Below, piece by piece: positions 27,321 through 36,479 of a DNA stretch of 64,000 nt. Source of the DNA: Halodurantibacterium daqingensis. GTDB taxonomy: Bacteria; Pseudomonadota; Alphaproteobacteria; Rhodobacterales; Rhodobacteraceae. The DNA lies in contig NZ_JBHTFQ010000003.1 in assembly GCF_042666235.1 (NCBI RefSeq), positions 341,638 through 405,637 of the forward strand, given 5' to 3'. How positions within the stretch are numbered: the first letter of the stretch is position 1; every line of letters begins with the position of its first letter. The notes beneath the pieces were generated by a model. The model ran no database searches and had not been told where the DNA came from. It saw nothing but the letters and a program-made list of their open reading frames with translations. A program made the position numbers and the translations under genes.

Positions 27321-28591
27321 AGGACTTGAGCACGGATGCACGATCTGGAAAACTGGGCCAAAAGCCGGGGGGGTTCATGTCAATTCTGACCACGACGGAC
27401 GGACAGAAGGGCTTGCCCCGCTACATGGCGCAGGTGCTGCAAGTAGCACAGCGGCTGGAAAACGGGCGGCTTGATTTCCGCCTGCCGGATGGGCGCATCT
27501 TTCGCGCCGAGGGCCGCAATCCGGGCCCGGTGGCCGAAATCGAGATCCACAACCCGGATCTGTTTGCCCGCCTGATCCGCGAGGGTGATCTTGGCTTCTG
27601 CGAGGCCTATATCGAGGGCTGGTGGTCCACCCCTGATCTTCAGGCCTTCATGGATCTGGTCCATGCCGGCAACGAAGGCGTCTATGACGGCTTTCCCGGC
27701 ATGGCGCTGGTGAGGGCCTTCGAACGGCTGCGCCACTGGCTTCGCGCCAATTCCCGCCGCCAGGCCCGCAAGAACATCAGCTATCACTACGATCTCGGCA
27801 ATGATTTCTACAGGCTCTGGCTGGACGAGACGATGACCTATTCCTCGGCCCTGTTCAGAACCGGGCAGGAAGCGCTCGAAACGGCGCAGCGCCAGAAATA
27901 TGCCAGCATGGTCGATCGCATGGGGGTTTCGCCGGGCGAGCATGTGCTTGAGATCGGCTGCGGTTGGGGCGGGTTCTGCGAATATGCGGCGGGCGAACGG
28001 GGGCTGAAGGTCACCGCGCTGACCATTTCCAGGGAACAGCACGCCTATGCGGTCGAGCGGATGCAGCGGGCGGGGCTTTCGGACCGGGTCGAGATTCGCC
28101 TGCAGGATTACCGTGACGAGCGCGGCCAATACGACGGCATCGCCTCGATCGAGATGTTCGAGGCCGTGGGCGAACGCTACTGGCCCGTCTATTTCGATAC
28201 CGTGCATCAGCGGCTGCGTCCGGGCCGCGCGGCAACCCTGCAGATCATCACCGTTCAGGACGCGCGCTTCGAAGCCTATCGCAAGGGGGTGGATTTCATC
28301 CAGAAGTTCATCTTTCCGGGCGGCATGTTGCCCAGCCCCTCGGCCCTGCGGCGCGAGGTGGAGCGGGCAGGGCTGCGCATCCGCGACACGTTCGAGTTCG
28401 GCGAAAGCTACAGCCAGACCCTGCGCCGCTGGCATGAAACCTTCAACGCCCGCTGGGAGGACGTTGCCGCGCTGGGCTTTGACGATCGGTTCCGCCGGAT
28501 GTGGAGCTTCTACCTCACCTCCTGCGCGGGGACGTTCCAATACGGCAACTGCGATGTGGTGCAGATGACGGTGGTTCGTCCCGAGAGCTGA
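27317..28591 (+). CDS. cfa: Cyclopropane-fatty-acyl-phospholipid synthase
   Basis: It methylenates unsaturated acyl chains of membrane phospholipids using S-adenosylmethionine. The protein (up to 424 aa) has the N-terminal lipid-contact domain, YHYDLGNDFYRLWLDETMTY, the SAM-binding motif VLEIGCGWGGFCEYAA, and the conserved IASIEMFEAVGERYW. Two starts are possible: the ATG overlapping the photolyase stop (listed) or one 60 nt downstream, preceded by a strong GGGGGG. The second gives 404 aa and a more typical N-terminus. Coupling with a photolyase suggests a general stress unit. Confidence 0.93.
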   Translation: MKDLSTDARSGKLGQKPGGFMSILTTTDGQKGLPRYMAQVLQVAQRLENGRLDFRLPDGRIFRAEGRNPGPVAEIEIHNPDLFARLIREGDLGFCEAYIEGWWSTPDLQAFMDLVHAGNEGVYDGFPGMALVRAFERLRHWLRANSRRQARKNISYHYDLGNDFYRLWLDETMTYSSALFRTGQEALETAQRQKYASMVDRMGVSPGEHVLEIGCGWGGFCEYAAGERGLKVTALTISREQHAYAVERMQRAGLSDRVEIRLQDYRDERGQYDGIASIEMFEAVGERYWPVYFDTVHQRLRPGRAATLQIITVQDARFEAYRKGVDFIQKFIFPGGMLPSPSALRREVERAGLRIRDTFEFGESYSQTLRRWHETFNARWEDVAALGFDDRFRRMWSFYLTSCAGTFQYGNCDVVQMTVVRPES

Positions 28592-28682
28592 GGCTGGGTG
28601 CGCGGGGCTTGTCCTTGCCCCCGGGGCTGTGCTTGACCTTGCGCAGGCGGGGCAGGCCCGCCCGCAAACGCCGGAGGGGCAA

Positions 28683-29801
28683 ATGGCTGCATATTTCTTC
28701 TATGGCATGATGCAGGATCCCGCATTGCGCGACCTGATGCTGGACGCGCCGCGGGATGTCGCGCCCGCCCGGCTTGCCGATCATGTGGTTCGGGCGGTGC
28801 AGGGGCAGGAGTTCCCGATGATCCTGGATCAGCCGGGTGCTGCGGCGACCGGAGTTGCCGTGCGGGACCTGACGGCGCAGGAACTGGACAGGATCAACCA
28901 TGTCGCCGGGGTGCTGGGCTTTCAGCTGCGTCAGATCGTGGTCGAAGGGCAGGTCTGGCAAATCTGGCTGCCCGAGGCCGGCCGCTGGCGGCCCGATGGG
29001 CCATGGGATCTCGCGCAGTGGCAGGAACGCGGTGCCCCGCTGATGCGCGCGGCGGTGGCGGACCTTCTGGCGCTGCGCGACGACCGGCCCGCGCAGGCCC
29101 TGTCGGCACGCTGGCCGATGATTGCGGTGCGGGCGGCGGCCCGTCTTCTGGCGCGGCAAGGCAAGGGCGAGGCCGAGGCCCTGGGCGCCGGGGCTGCGCC
29201 CAGGGCCGCCGATGTCGAGGTGATGACCCGGCGCGAGCCCTATGCCAACTTCTTCTCGGTCGAGGAATATGACCTGCGCTATCGCCGCTTTGACGGTGGG
29301 GTCACGCCGGTCGTCAACCGCGCGGTCTTCGTCACCGGTGATGCGGCCACCGTCCTGCCCTATGATCCACAGCGCGACCGGGTGCTGCTGATCGAACAGT
29401 TCCGCATGGGGCCCTTTGCCCGCGGCGATGCCGCGCCCTGGCTGCTGGAGCCGATTGCCGGCCGCGTGGATGCCCGGGAAACCCCCGAAGAAGCCATCCG
29501 CCGCGAAGCGCAGGAAGAGGCGGGATTGTCCCTGGGTGCGCTTCTGCCCGTGGGGGGCTTTTATCCGACGCCGGCGGCCAAGTCGGAATATCTTCATTCC
29601 TTCATCGGGCTGGCCGATCTTCCCGACGCCGCGGCGGGCTTTGGCGGCCTGGACGAGGAAGCCGAGGATATCCGTGCGCATCTGCTGGGCTATGACCGGT
29701 TGATGCAGCTTGTCGATGACGGTGCGCTCTCAAACGGACCGCTGGTTCTTTCGGCGCTCTGGCTTGCACGCCACCGCGAGCGGATCCGGGCCGGCGCTTG
29801 A
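28683..29801 (+). CDS. Gamma-glutamylcyclotransferase-like / NUDIX fusion protein
   Basis: The 372-aa protein joins two domains. Residues 1-~165 resemble the AIG2/gamma-glutamylcyclotransferase fold (AYFFYGMMQDPALRD at the start). Residues ~185-372 are a NUDIX hydrolase of the ADP-ribose pyrophosphatase type, with the Nudix box G-x5-E-x7-REAQEEAG intact (GRVDARETPEEAIRREAQEE). The ATG follows GGAGGGG. ADP-ribose to AMP plus ribose-5-phosphate is the likely NUDIX reaction. The activity of the N-terminal domain is uncertain because its catalytic Glu is not clear. Confidence 0.88.
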   Translation: MAAYFFYGMMQDPALRDLMLDAPRDVAPARLADHVVRAVQGQEFPMILDQPGAAATGVAVRDLTAQELDRINHVAGVLGFQLRQIVVEGQVWQIWLPEAGRWRPDGPWDLAQWQERGAPLMRAAVADLLALRDDRPAQALSARWPMIAVRAAARLLARQGKGEAEALGAGAAPRAADVEVMTRREPYANFFSVEEYDLRYRRFDGGVTPVVNRAVFVTGDAATVLPYDPQRDRVLLIEQFRMGPFARGDAAPWLLEPIAGRVDARETPEEAIRREAQEEAGLSLGALLPVGGFYPTPAAKSEYLHSFIGLADLPDAAAGFGGLDEEAEDIRAHLLGYDRLMQLVDDGALSNGPLVLSALWLARHRERIRAGA

Positions 29802-29853
29802 GTTCCGCCCGTCACCACCATATTGACTAGGGCAGGACCAAAAGGGGGCAGAG

Positions 29854-30885
29854 ATGCGGATTTACAGCGACCTTGCGACGGCGATCGGGAACACGCCCCT
29901 GATCCGGCTGAAACATGCAAGCGAAATCACCGGCTGCGAGATCCTCGGCAAGGCCGAATTCATGAACCCCGGCCAGTCGGTCAAGGATCGCGCCGCGCTG
30001 TTCATCATCCGCGATGCGGTGGCGAAGGGGCTTCTGCGTCCTGGCGGCACGATCGTCGAGGGCACGGCCGGCAACACCGGCATCGGGCTTGCACTGGTCG
30101 GGGCGTCGATGGGGTTCCGCACCGTGATCGTCATCCCTGAAACCCAAAGCCAGGAAAAGAAGGACATGCTGCGCCTGGCAGGGGCCGAGCTGGTGCAGGT
30201 GCCTGCCGCGCCCTACAAGAACCCGAACAATTACGTGCGCTATTCGGGCCGTCTGGCCGAGGCGCTGGCCCGCACCGAACCCAATGGCGCAATCTGGGCC
30301 AACCAGTTCGACAATGTGGCGAACCGTCAGGCCCATGTGGAAACCACCGGCCCCGAGATATGGGAACAGACGGAAGGCCGCGTGCATGGCTTTGTCTGCG
30401 CCGTCGGATCGGGCGGCACCATCGCCGGCGTGGCTGAAGCGCTGCAGCCCAAGGGCGTGAAGATTGCCCTGGCCGACCCCGAAGGCGCGGCGCTGCACGC
30501 CTATTACACCACCGGTCAGTTCGACTCGCCCGGCAGCAGCATCACCGAGGGTATCGGCCAGGGGCGCATCACCGCAAACCTCGAAGGCTTCACACCCGAT
30601 TTCAGCTATCGCATCCCGGATGCCGAGGCGCTGCCGATCGTCTTCGACCTGCTGGAGCACGAAGGCCTGTGCCTTGGCGGATCCTCGGGCGTCAACGTTG
30701 CCGGGGCCATCCGCATGGCGCGCGATCTGGGGCCGGGCCATACGATCGTCACGATCCTGTGCGACTATGGCACGCGCTACCAGTCCAAGCTGTTCAACCC
30801 CGCCTTCCTGCACGAAAAGGGCCTGCCGGTTCCCGCCTGGCTGGATACGGCGCCGCGGACGCTTCCGGCTGTGTTCGAAGGTTGA
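29854..30885 (+). CDS. cysK: Cysteine synthase A (O-acetylserine sulfhydrylase)
   Basis: It makes cysteine from O-acetylserine and sulfide. The 343-aa PLP enzyme shows SDLATAIGNTPLIRL, the PLP lysine in NPGQSVKDRAA (Lys44), the substrate loop EGTAGNTGIG, and GSGGTIAGVAE. The C-terminus is about 20 residues longer than E. coli CysK and resembles the form often called cysteine synthase A in Rhodobacterales. Its stop codon overlaps the next start (TGATG). Confidence 0.93.
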   Translation: MRIYSDLATAIGNTPLIRLKHASEITGCEILGKAEFMNPGQSVKDRAALFIIRDAVAKGLLRPGGTIVEGTAGNTGIGLALVGASMGFRTVIVIPETQSQEKKDMLRLAGAELVQVPAAPYKNPNNYVRYSGRLAEALARTEPNGAIWANQFDNVANRQAHVETTGPEIWEQTEGRVHGFVCAVGSGGTIAGVAEALQPKGVKIALADPEGAALHAYYTTGQFDSPGSSITEGIGQGRITANLEGFTPDFSYRIPDAEALPIVFDLLEHEGLCLGGSSGVNVAGAIRMARDLGPGHTIVTILCDYGTRYQSKLFNPAFLHEKGLPVPAWLDTAPRTLPAVFEG

Positions 30886-33404
30886 TGACGAGGCATCTGC
30901 TCAGACTCGGCGCCTCTGCGCTGCTGATCGCCTGCCTGGGGTGGGGCGCGCCGCAGCAGGCGCAGGCACAGTCGGCCCCGGTCAGCGTGGCCGAGCCCGC
31001 GCCCGGCGTCCAGGCGCCGGATTACAATGCCTGGCACCAGGTCGCCGAACGTGCCGAAGACGCCATTGCCGACAACCGCGTCACCAACCTGGGCCTTGAA
31101 CAGATCCGGGCGCAGATCGTCGAATGGCGGGGCCGGTTCCTGGAAGCCCAGAGCGCCAACCAGAGCCGGATCGAAACGGTGCGCGGCCAGATCGCCGCGC
31201 TGGGCGCCGTTCCGGAAGAAGGGGTCGAGGAAGCGCCCGAAATCGCCGCCCGACGGGCCGAGTTGAACCAGCAGCTTGTGCGGCTGCAGGCGCCGGGCCT
31301 TGCCGCGGACGAGGCCTTCCGTCGCGCCGAAGGCATCATCCGCGAAATCGACCGCACGCTGCGCGACCGGCAGGCGGACGAGCTGATGCAGCTCTGGCCT
31401 TCCCCGCTCAACCCCGCCAACTGGTCGGCGGGCTATGCTGCGCTGAGCGCCAGCGCCACCAACCTGCGCCAAGAGGTCATCAGCGCCTGGGACACGCCGC
31501 AGCGGCGCGAGGAATTCAACGGCAACCTGCCGTTGATCCTGGGATATCTTGCCTTTGCGCTTGTGGTCCTTGTGCGCGGCCGCGCCTGGATGGAACTGCT
31601 GACGCTCCGGCTTCAGACACGGGCCTCGGCGCGCGGGCGCGAGGTTTATGCGCTGCTGGTTTCGCTTGGGCAGGTGATCCTGCCCCTGGCAGGGGTCTAT
31701 GCGCTGGCCTCGGCAATCCGCGCGACGGGGCTTGTGGGCCTTGTGGGCGAGGTCCTGGTGAACGCCCTGCCGCTGGTGGGGTTTTCCATGCTGGCTGCGC
31801 GCTGGCTGGGCCTTCAGGTCTTTCCGCGCACCGACTCGGACCGGGCGCCCTTCGTCCTTCCGGCCGAGCGCCGGGCCGAGGGGCGGCTCTGGACCAACGC
31901 GCTGGGCGTGATCTTCGCCATCGAATTGGTGCGGCGGCTCGTGGTGAACCCCGATCAGGACGCCTATGCGGCGCATGCGGTCCTCTCCTTTCCTATGATC
32001 GCCCTGGCCGGATTGATGGTGTTCCGCATCGGACAGCTTCTACGGCTCCACACCCACAACGACCGGGGCGAGGAAGATCAGATCAGCGTCCGCAACCGTA
32101 TCATGGGGCTGATCGGGCAGGTTTCGATCGCCGCCGGGCTGATCGCCCCGATTCTGGCCGCAGTGGGGTATGTGGCAGCAGCCTCGGCGCTGGTCTTTCC
32201 GATGGTGCTGTCCCTGGGGCTGGTGGGGGTGCTCCTGGTGCTTCTGCAGCTTGAGACCGACGTCTATGCGTTGATCACCAAGGACAAGGACGGAGGGCGC
32301 GAAGCCCTGGTGCCGGTGCTCGTCGGTTTTGCCCTGACCCTTGCCGCACTGCCGGTCTTTGCGCTGATCTGGGGTGCGCGCCGGTCGGAGCTGGTCGAGC
32401 TCTGGGTCCGGTTCCGGGAAGGCTTTGCGGTAGGTGGCACCCGGATTTCGCCAACCGATTTCCTGACGTTCGTTCTGGTCTTTGCCATCGGGTTCACCAT
32501 AACCCGGCTTCTGCAGGGCGGGCTTGCCGGGTCGGTCCTGCCCAAGACGCGGCTTGATCCGGGCGGCCAGAAGGCGGTGGTGTCGGGGCTGGGCTATGTC
32601 GGCTTCTTCCTCGCCGGGCTTTTTGCCTTTACCGCCGCCGGGATCGACCTGTCGTCGCTGGCCATCGTCGCCGGGGCGCTCTCGGTCGGCGTGGGCTTTG
32701 GCCTTCAGAACATCGTGTCGAACTTCGTTTCCGGCATCATCCTGCTGATCGAACGCCCGGTGTCGGAAGGCGACTGGATCGAGGTCGGCGGCGTGATGGG
32801 GACGGTCAAGGCGATCTCGGTCCGCTCGACCGTGATCGAGACATTTGACCGGACGGATGTTATCGTGCCGAATGCCGATCTTATCTCGGGCATGGTCACC
32901 AACTGGACCCGGGGCAATCTGTCGGGCCGGCTGATCCTGCCGGTTGGCGTTGCCTATGGCAGCGACACGCGCAAGGTGGAACGCATCCTGCGCGAGATCA
33001 CGGAAGAACAGCCGCTCGTCATTCTCAATCCGCCGCCGTCAGTGCTGTTCGTCGGCTTCGGGGCGGATTCGCTTGATTTCGAGATCCGGGCGATTCTGCG
33101 TGACGTGAAGTTCAAGCTGTCCACGCAGTCGGACATGCTGCATGAAATCGCCCGCCGTTTCACCGAAGAGGGCATCGAGATTCCGTTCGCACAGCGCGAC
33201 ATCTGGCTGCGCAACCCCGAGGCTTTGGCCCCCCGCAGCGCCGGACCTGGCCTGGCTGCGGCAGGCCTGGCGGGTGCAGCCGGCGGCATGATCGGACCGC
33301 GTGCCAACACCGCCCCGCACATGACGGGCGAAGACATGGATGCCGCCGATGCGGGCGCCGAACCGGATGCGGCCGAGGGCACGGGACAGGAGGACAGGGA
33401 ATGA
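30885..33404 (+). CDS. Large mechanosensitive channel protein (DUF3772-MscS)
   Basis: The 839-aa membrane protein starts with a signal peptide (ending AQAQS). A helical periplasmic DUF3772-like domain follows (about 30-200, rich in Glu/Arg/Gln), then about ten transmembrane helices. The MscS core comes next (about 600-790): GALSVGVGFGLQNIVSNFVSG is the pore helix, and the beta domain has VIVPNADLISGMVTNW. The C-terminus is a disordered Ala/Gly/Asp-rich tail. It probably protects against osmotic downshock. It is coupled to cysK upstream and to the editing protein downstream. Confidence 0.92.
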   Translation: MTRHLLRLGASALLIACLGWGAPQQAQAQSAPVSVAEPAPGVQAPDYNAWHQVAERAEDAIADNRVTNLGLEQIRAQIVEWRGRFLEAQSANQSRIETVRGQIAALGAVPEEGVEEAPEIAARRAELNQQLVRLQAPGLAADEAFRRAEGIIREIDRTLRDRQADELMQLWPSPLNPANWSAGYAALSASATNLRQEVISAWDTPQRREEFNGNLPLILGYLAFALVVLVRGRAWMELLTLRLQTRASARGREVYALLVSLGQVILPLAGVYALASAIRATGLVGLVGEVLVNALPLVGFSMLAARWLGLQVFPRTDSDRAPFVLPAERRAEGRLWTNALGVIFAIELVRRLVVNPDQDAYAAHAVLSFPMIALAGLMVFRIGQLLRLHTHNDRGEEDQISVRNRIMGLIGQVSIAAGLIAPILAAVGYVAAASALVFPMVLSLGLVGVLLVLLQLETDVYALITKDKDGGREALVPVLVGFALTLAALPVFALIWGARRSELVELWVRFREGFAVGGTRISPTDFLTFVLVFAIGFTITRLLQGGLAGSVLPKTRLDPGGQKAVVSGLGYVGFFLAGLFAFTAAGIDLSSLAIVAGALSVGVGFGLQNIVSNFVSGIILLIERPVSEGDWIEVGGVMGTVKAISVRSTVIETFDRTDVIVPNADLISGMVTNWTRGNLSGRLILPVGVAYGSDTRKVERILREITEEQPLVILNPPPSVLFVGFGADSLDFEIRAILRDVKFKLSTQSDMLHEIARRFTEEGIEIPFAQRDIWLRNPEALAPRSAGPGLAAAGLAGAAGGMIGPRANTAPHMTGEDMDAADAGAEPDAAEGTGQEDRE

Positions 33405-34117
33405 CCGAACCGCTTTACCGCACCGACCCCTATCTGCGCGAAGCCCCGGCCCGGGTCGTTGCGCTCACGCCCGAGGGGGGCATCGTTCTGGACCAGACGG
33501 TGTTCTATCCCACGGGCGGCGGCCAGCCTGGCGATGCTGGCATCCTGCGCTGGGAGGGGGGGCAGATTGAGATCGCCACGGCGGTGAAGGGCGAGGCGGG
33601 CGCGGTTGTGCTGATCCCGGCCGAGCCTCAGCCATTGCCCCCGCGGGGCGCCGAGGTCGAGCAGGTTCTGGCCTGGGAACGCCGCCACCGGCTGATGCGC
33701 GTGCACACCGCGCTGCATCTTCTGTCGGTGGTGATCCCGCTGCCCGTCACCGGCGGCCAGATCAGTGCCGACAAGGGCCGGCTTGATTTCAACATGGAAG
33801 AGCCGCCCTCGGATGTCGCCGCGCTCGAGGCAGCGCTGAACGCGCTGATCCTGCGCGATCTGCCGGTAACCGAGGACTGGATCAGCGATCAGGAACTGGC
33901 CGACAACCCCGCGCTGGTCAAGACCATGTCGGTCATGCCGCCGATGGGGCAGGGGCGGGTGCGCCTGATCCGTATCGGTGCCGGCGGCGACCAGGTTGAT
34001 CTTCAACCCTGCGGTGGCACCCATGTCGCGCGCACCGGCGAAATCGGGCTGGTCCGGCTGGGCAAGATCGAAAAGAAGGGCCGGATGAACCGGCGGGTCA
34101 GCCTGCTTCTGGTGTGA
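33401..34117 (+). CDS. AlaX-type alanyl-tRNA editing protein
   Basis: A 238-aa stand-alone homologue of the AlaRS editing domain, which hydrolyses Ser- or Gly-tRNA(Ala). It begins with the glycine-rich tract VFYPTGGGQPGDAG, and the zinc-binding motifs are HTALHLLSVV (HxxxH) and CGGTHVARTGEIG (CxxxH). It overlaps the channel gene by 4 nt and ends the cysK operon. Confidence 0.93.
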   Translation: MTEPLYRTDPYLREAPARVVALTPEGGIVLDQTVFYPTGGGQPGDAGILRWEGGQIEIATAVKGEAGAVVLIPAEPQPLPPRGAEVEQVLAWERRHRLMRVHTALHLLSVVIPLPVTGGQISADKGRLDFNMEEPPSDVAALEAALNALILRDLPVTEDWISDQELADNPALVKTMSVMPPMGQGRVRLIRIGAGGDQVDLQPCGGTHVARTGEIGLVRLGKIEKKGRMNRRVSLLLV

Positions 34118-34365
34118 AGCCTTCGTCATTCAATCCGCGGATCCGCGCCGGCCTGCCGCAGTGCCGTCCGGGCCGTGCGTGTCCGAACAGCCCTCGCCCG
34201 TATCGTCGCAAAGACCTTGCGCGCGGCGGCGTCGCAGAGGAGACGTGAAAGCACATCCCCGGGTCCGGCATAGGGTTTGGCCCTGATACAGGCCCTCATC
34301 CCGCGCCGGCCCTGCGATTGACCGTCACGACGCGGGCGCCGGGCATCAGGAAAAGATCGGTCCGG

Positions 34366-35496
34366 TCAGCCCGGGGGTTTGCGCGGCGCGCGCGGGTTCG
34401 GCGCTTCGGTATCGGGGAGCCCTTCGCGCGACAGAAGGATCGCGATCGGCCTCAGCCCCGGGATATGCGAGCAGACGATCATCAGCGCCACCATGATCGG
34501 CACCGACAGGAACATTCCCGGCACGCCCCAGACCGCCCCCCAGAAGGCAAGCGAGATGATGATGCCGAAGGAGGACAGCCGCAGCGCCCTGCCCATCAGC
34601 ATCGGGTCGATGATGTTGCCGTTCACGAACTGGATCACCGCCGTCAGAATGAACAGCAACAGCGTCGTGGACAGGTCATCGACCTGAATATAGGCGACCA
34701 GCGTCACCAGAAGCGTGGCGATGATCGAGCCGATGTTGGGGATGTAGTTCATGACGAAGGTCAGAACCCCCATCGCCACGGCCAGCTCCAGCCCGAAGAT
34801 CATCATGACGATCCAGACCATGAGCCCCGTGACCGCGCTTACCGCCGTCTTGACCAGCAGGTAATGGTTCACGCGCCGGGTGATCGAGCCCATGATGTTG
34901 CCGGCGCGCCGCGCCTTTTCCTCGTCGCCCAGCAGATTGACCAGCTTCGTGGAAAACCAGACCCGTTCCGCGAACAGGAAGCCCACGAACAGGCTGACCA
35001 GCACCGTCGCCGACAGAAGGTTGCCCGCCTGGCCGGCGGCCGAGCGCAGCCAGCCCGAGATCTCGATCGAGCGCATCGAATTCAGAACTGCCGCCTCGAC
35101 ATCCTGGCCCATCCAGCTGAACAGCTCGGCCACGGCGCGCTGTCCCTGATCGGCATAGGACAGGGTGATGCTCAGCACGTTGTTCAACTGTGCCAGAACA
35201 ACCGCCGAAAGCGCCAGCAGCGCGCCCGAGATCAGCGCGACCGCGGCAACGCTGGCAACCCAGTTGGTAATGCGCAGACTGCCGATGCGCAGTCGCGCGA
35301 TCGAGTTGATCGCATCCGAGGTCAGGCTGAACAGGATGATCGCGATTGCCAGCGAGATCAGGATGAACCGCGCCTGCACCAGCAGGAACAGAACGATGGC
35401 AAAGGCGATGATCCCCAGCAGCAGGTTCTGGACGCGCAGCCGCTCTCCGGCCGTCCGCACCGGTGCGGCGAGGTTCTGGCTGTCCTCTGCGTTCAT
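34366..35496 (-). CDS. AI-2E family transporter (PerM-like permease)
   Basis: The 376-aa membrane protein has about seven to eight hydrophobic helices and the family's central and C-terminal motifs, including GVLTFVMNYIPNIGSIIATL, which is diagnostic for the AI-2E (DUF20) family. Members include TqsA and sodium/proton antiporters, so the substrate is not inferable. The ATG was chosen because the protein from there starts with a short polar N-terminus followed by the first helix. It is convergent with alaX (248-nt gap without a visible gene) and divergent from ku. Confidence 0.9.
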   Translation of the reverse strand: MNAEDSQNLAAPVRTAGERLRVQNLLLGIIAFAIVLFLLVQARFILISLAIAIILFSLTSDAINSIARLRIGSLRITNWVASVAAVALISGALLALSAVVLAQLNNVLSITLSYADQGQRAVAELFSWMGQDVEAAVLNSMRSIEISGWLRSAAGQAGNLLSATVLVSLFVGFLFAERVWFSTKLVNLLGDEEKARRAGNIMGSITRRVNHYLLVKTAVSAVTGLMVWIVMMIFGLELAVAMGVLTFVMNYIPNIGSIIATLLVTLVAYIQVDDLSTTLLLFILTAVIQFVNGNIIDPMLMGRALRLSSFGIIISLAFWGAVWGVPGMFLSVPIMVALMIVCSHIPGLRPIAILLSREGLPDTEAPNPRAPRKPPG

Positions 35497-35626
35497 CTGC
35501 CGGTCCCTGCCGTGGAAGGTATCCGCGCAGACTAGGACCACACCCGGCGGTTATCAAGCCATTGCCGACCGGAACCGGGGCCGGCCTGGCCGCGTTTGCG
35601 CAAAGGTGGTCGGCAGGAGGAAGGCA

Positions 35627-36478
35627 ATGGCATCGCGCGCGGTCTGGAAGGGGCAGCTTCGCCTGTCGCTGGTGGCAATCCCCGTCGAGATCCATCCGGC
35701 CACGAAATCCGGGGCCAGGGTCAGCTTTCGCCAGATCCACGGCCCCAGTGGCAAGCCGGTGCGCTATGAAAAGACCGTGCAGGGCATAGGCCCGATCAAG
35801 ACCGACGATATCATGAAGGGCTATGAGACGGGCGCCGACGGCTACATCCTGATCGAACCGCAGGAAGTCGATGCCATAAAGCTCGAGACGAAAAAGACGC
35901 TGGAGCTTGTGCAATTCGTGGATGCCTCTGAAATCTCGCCGCTTTACTACGACAAACCCTATTACGTGGTGCCGACCGATGATCTGGCGGGGGATGCCTA
36001 TCGGGTGGTGCGTGACGCCTTGCGGGCCGATCAGAAGGTGGGGTTGGGGCAGCTTGCCATGCGGGGCAAGGAATATCTGTGCGCCATCCGCCCCTGCGGC
36101 GACGGCCTTCTGCTTGAAACGCTGCATTATGCCGACGAGGTGCGCGAGGCCGAGCCGCTGTTTTCGCGGATCGAGGATGCAAAGGCCGACAAGGAGCTTC
36201 TTTCGGTCGCGCGCGACCTGATCAAGCGCAAGACGGCGCCTTTTGATGCGGCCGCTTTCGAGGATGGCTACAACAAGGCGTTGCGGGATCTCATCGACCG
36301 CAAGCTGCGCAACCGCAAGACCCCGCGCGCCAGCAAGGAAGGCAGCGACAGCGCCCGCACCAGCGGCGAGCGCGAGAATGTCATCGATCTGATGGATGCG
36401 CTGCGCAAGAGCCTGAAGACCGAGCCGGCGAAGAAACCCGCCAAGCCGCGCGGCAGCGGCAGCCGCAAGCAGGCCTGA
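35627..36478 (+). CDS. ku: Ku protein of bacterial non-homologous end joining
   Basis: This homodimeric ring binds DNA ends and recruits LigD. The 283-aa protein has the Ku core (ASRAVWKGQLRLSLVAIPVE, ETGADGYILIEPQEVDAI, YYDKPYYVVP) and a Lys/Arg-rich C-terminal tail, as in bacterial Ku. It starts after AGGAGGAAG and ends one nucleotide before the ligD ATG, so the two are an operon. Confidence 0.95.
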   Translation: MASRAVWKGQLRLSLVAIPVEIHPATKSGARVSFRQIHGPSGKPVRYEKTVQGIGPIKTDDIMKGYETGADGYILIEPQEVDAIKLETKKTLELVQFVDASEISPLYYDKPYYVVPTDDLAGDAYRVVRDALRADQKVGLGQLAMRGKEYLCAIRPCGDGLLLETLHYADEVREAEPLFSRIEDAKADKELLSVARDLIKRKTAPFDAAAFEDGYNKALRDLIDRKLRNRKTPRASKEGSDSARTSGERENVIDLMDALRKSLKTEPAKKPAKPRGSGSRKQA

Positions 36479-36479
36479 C

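Noticed and set aside
34118..34365. A possible small gene between alaX and the AI-2E permease
   Set aside because: Frames here extend into the permease as its antisense and have no good start or similarity. I leave it as a 248-bp convergent gap.
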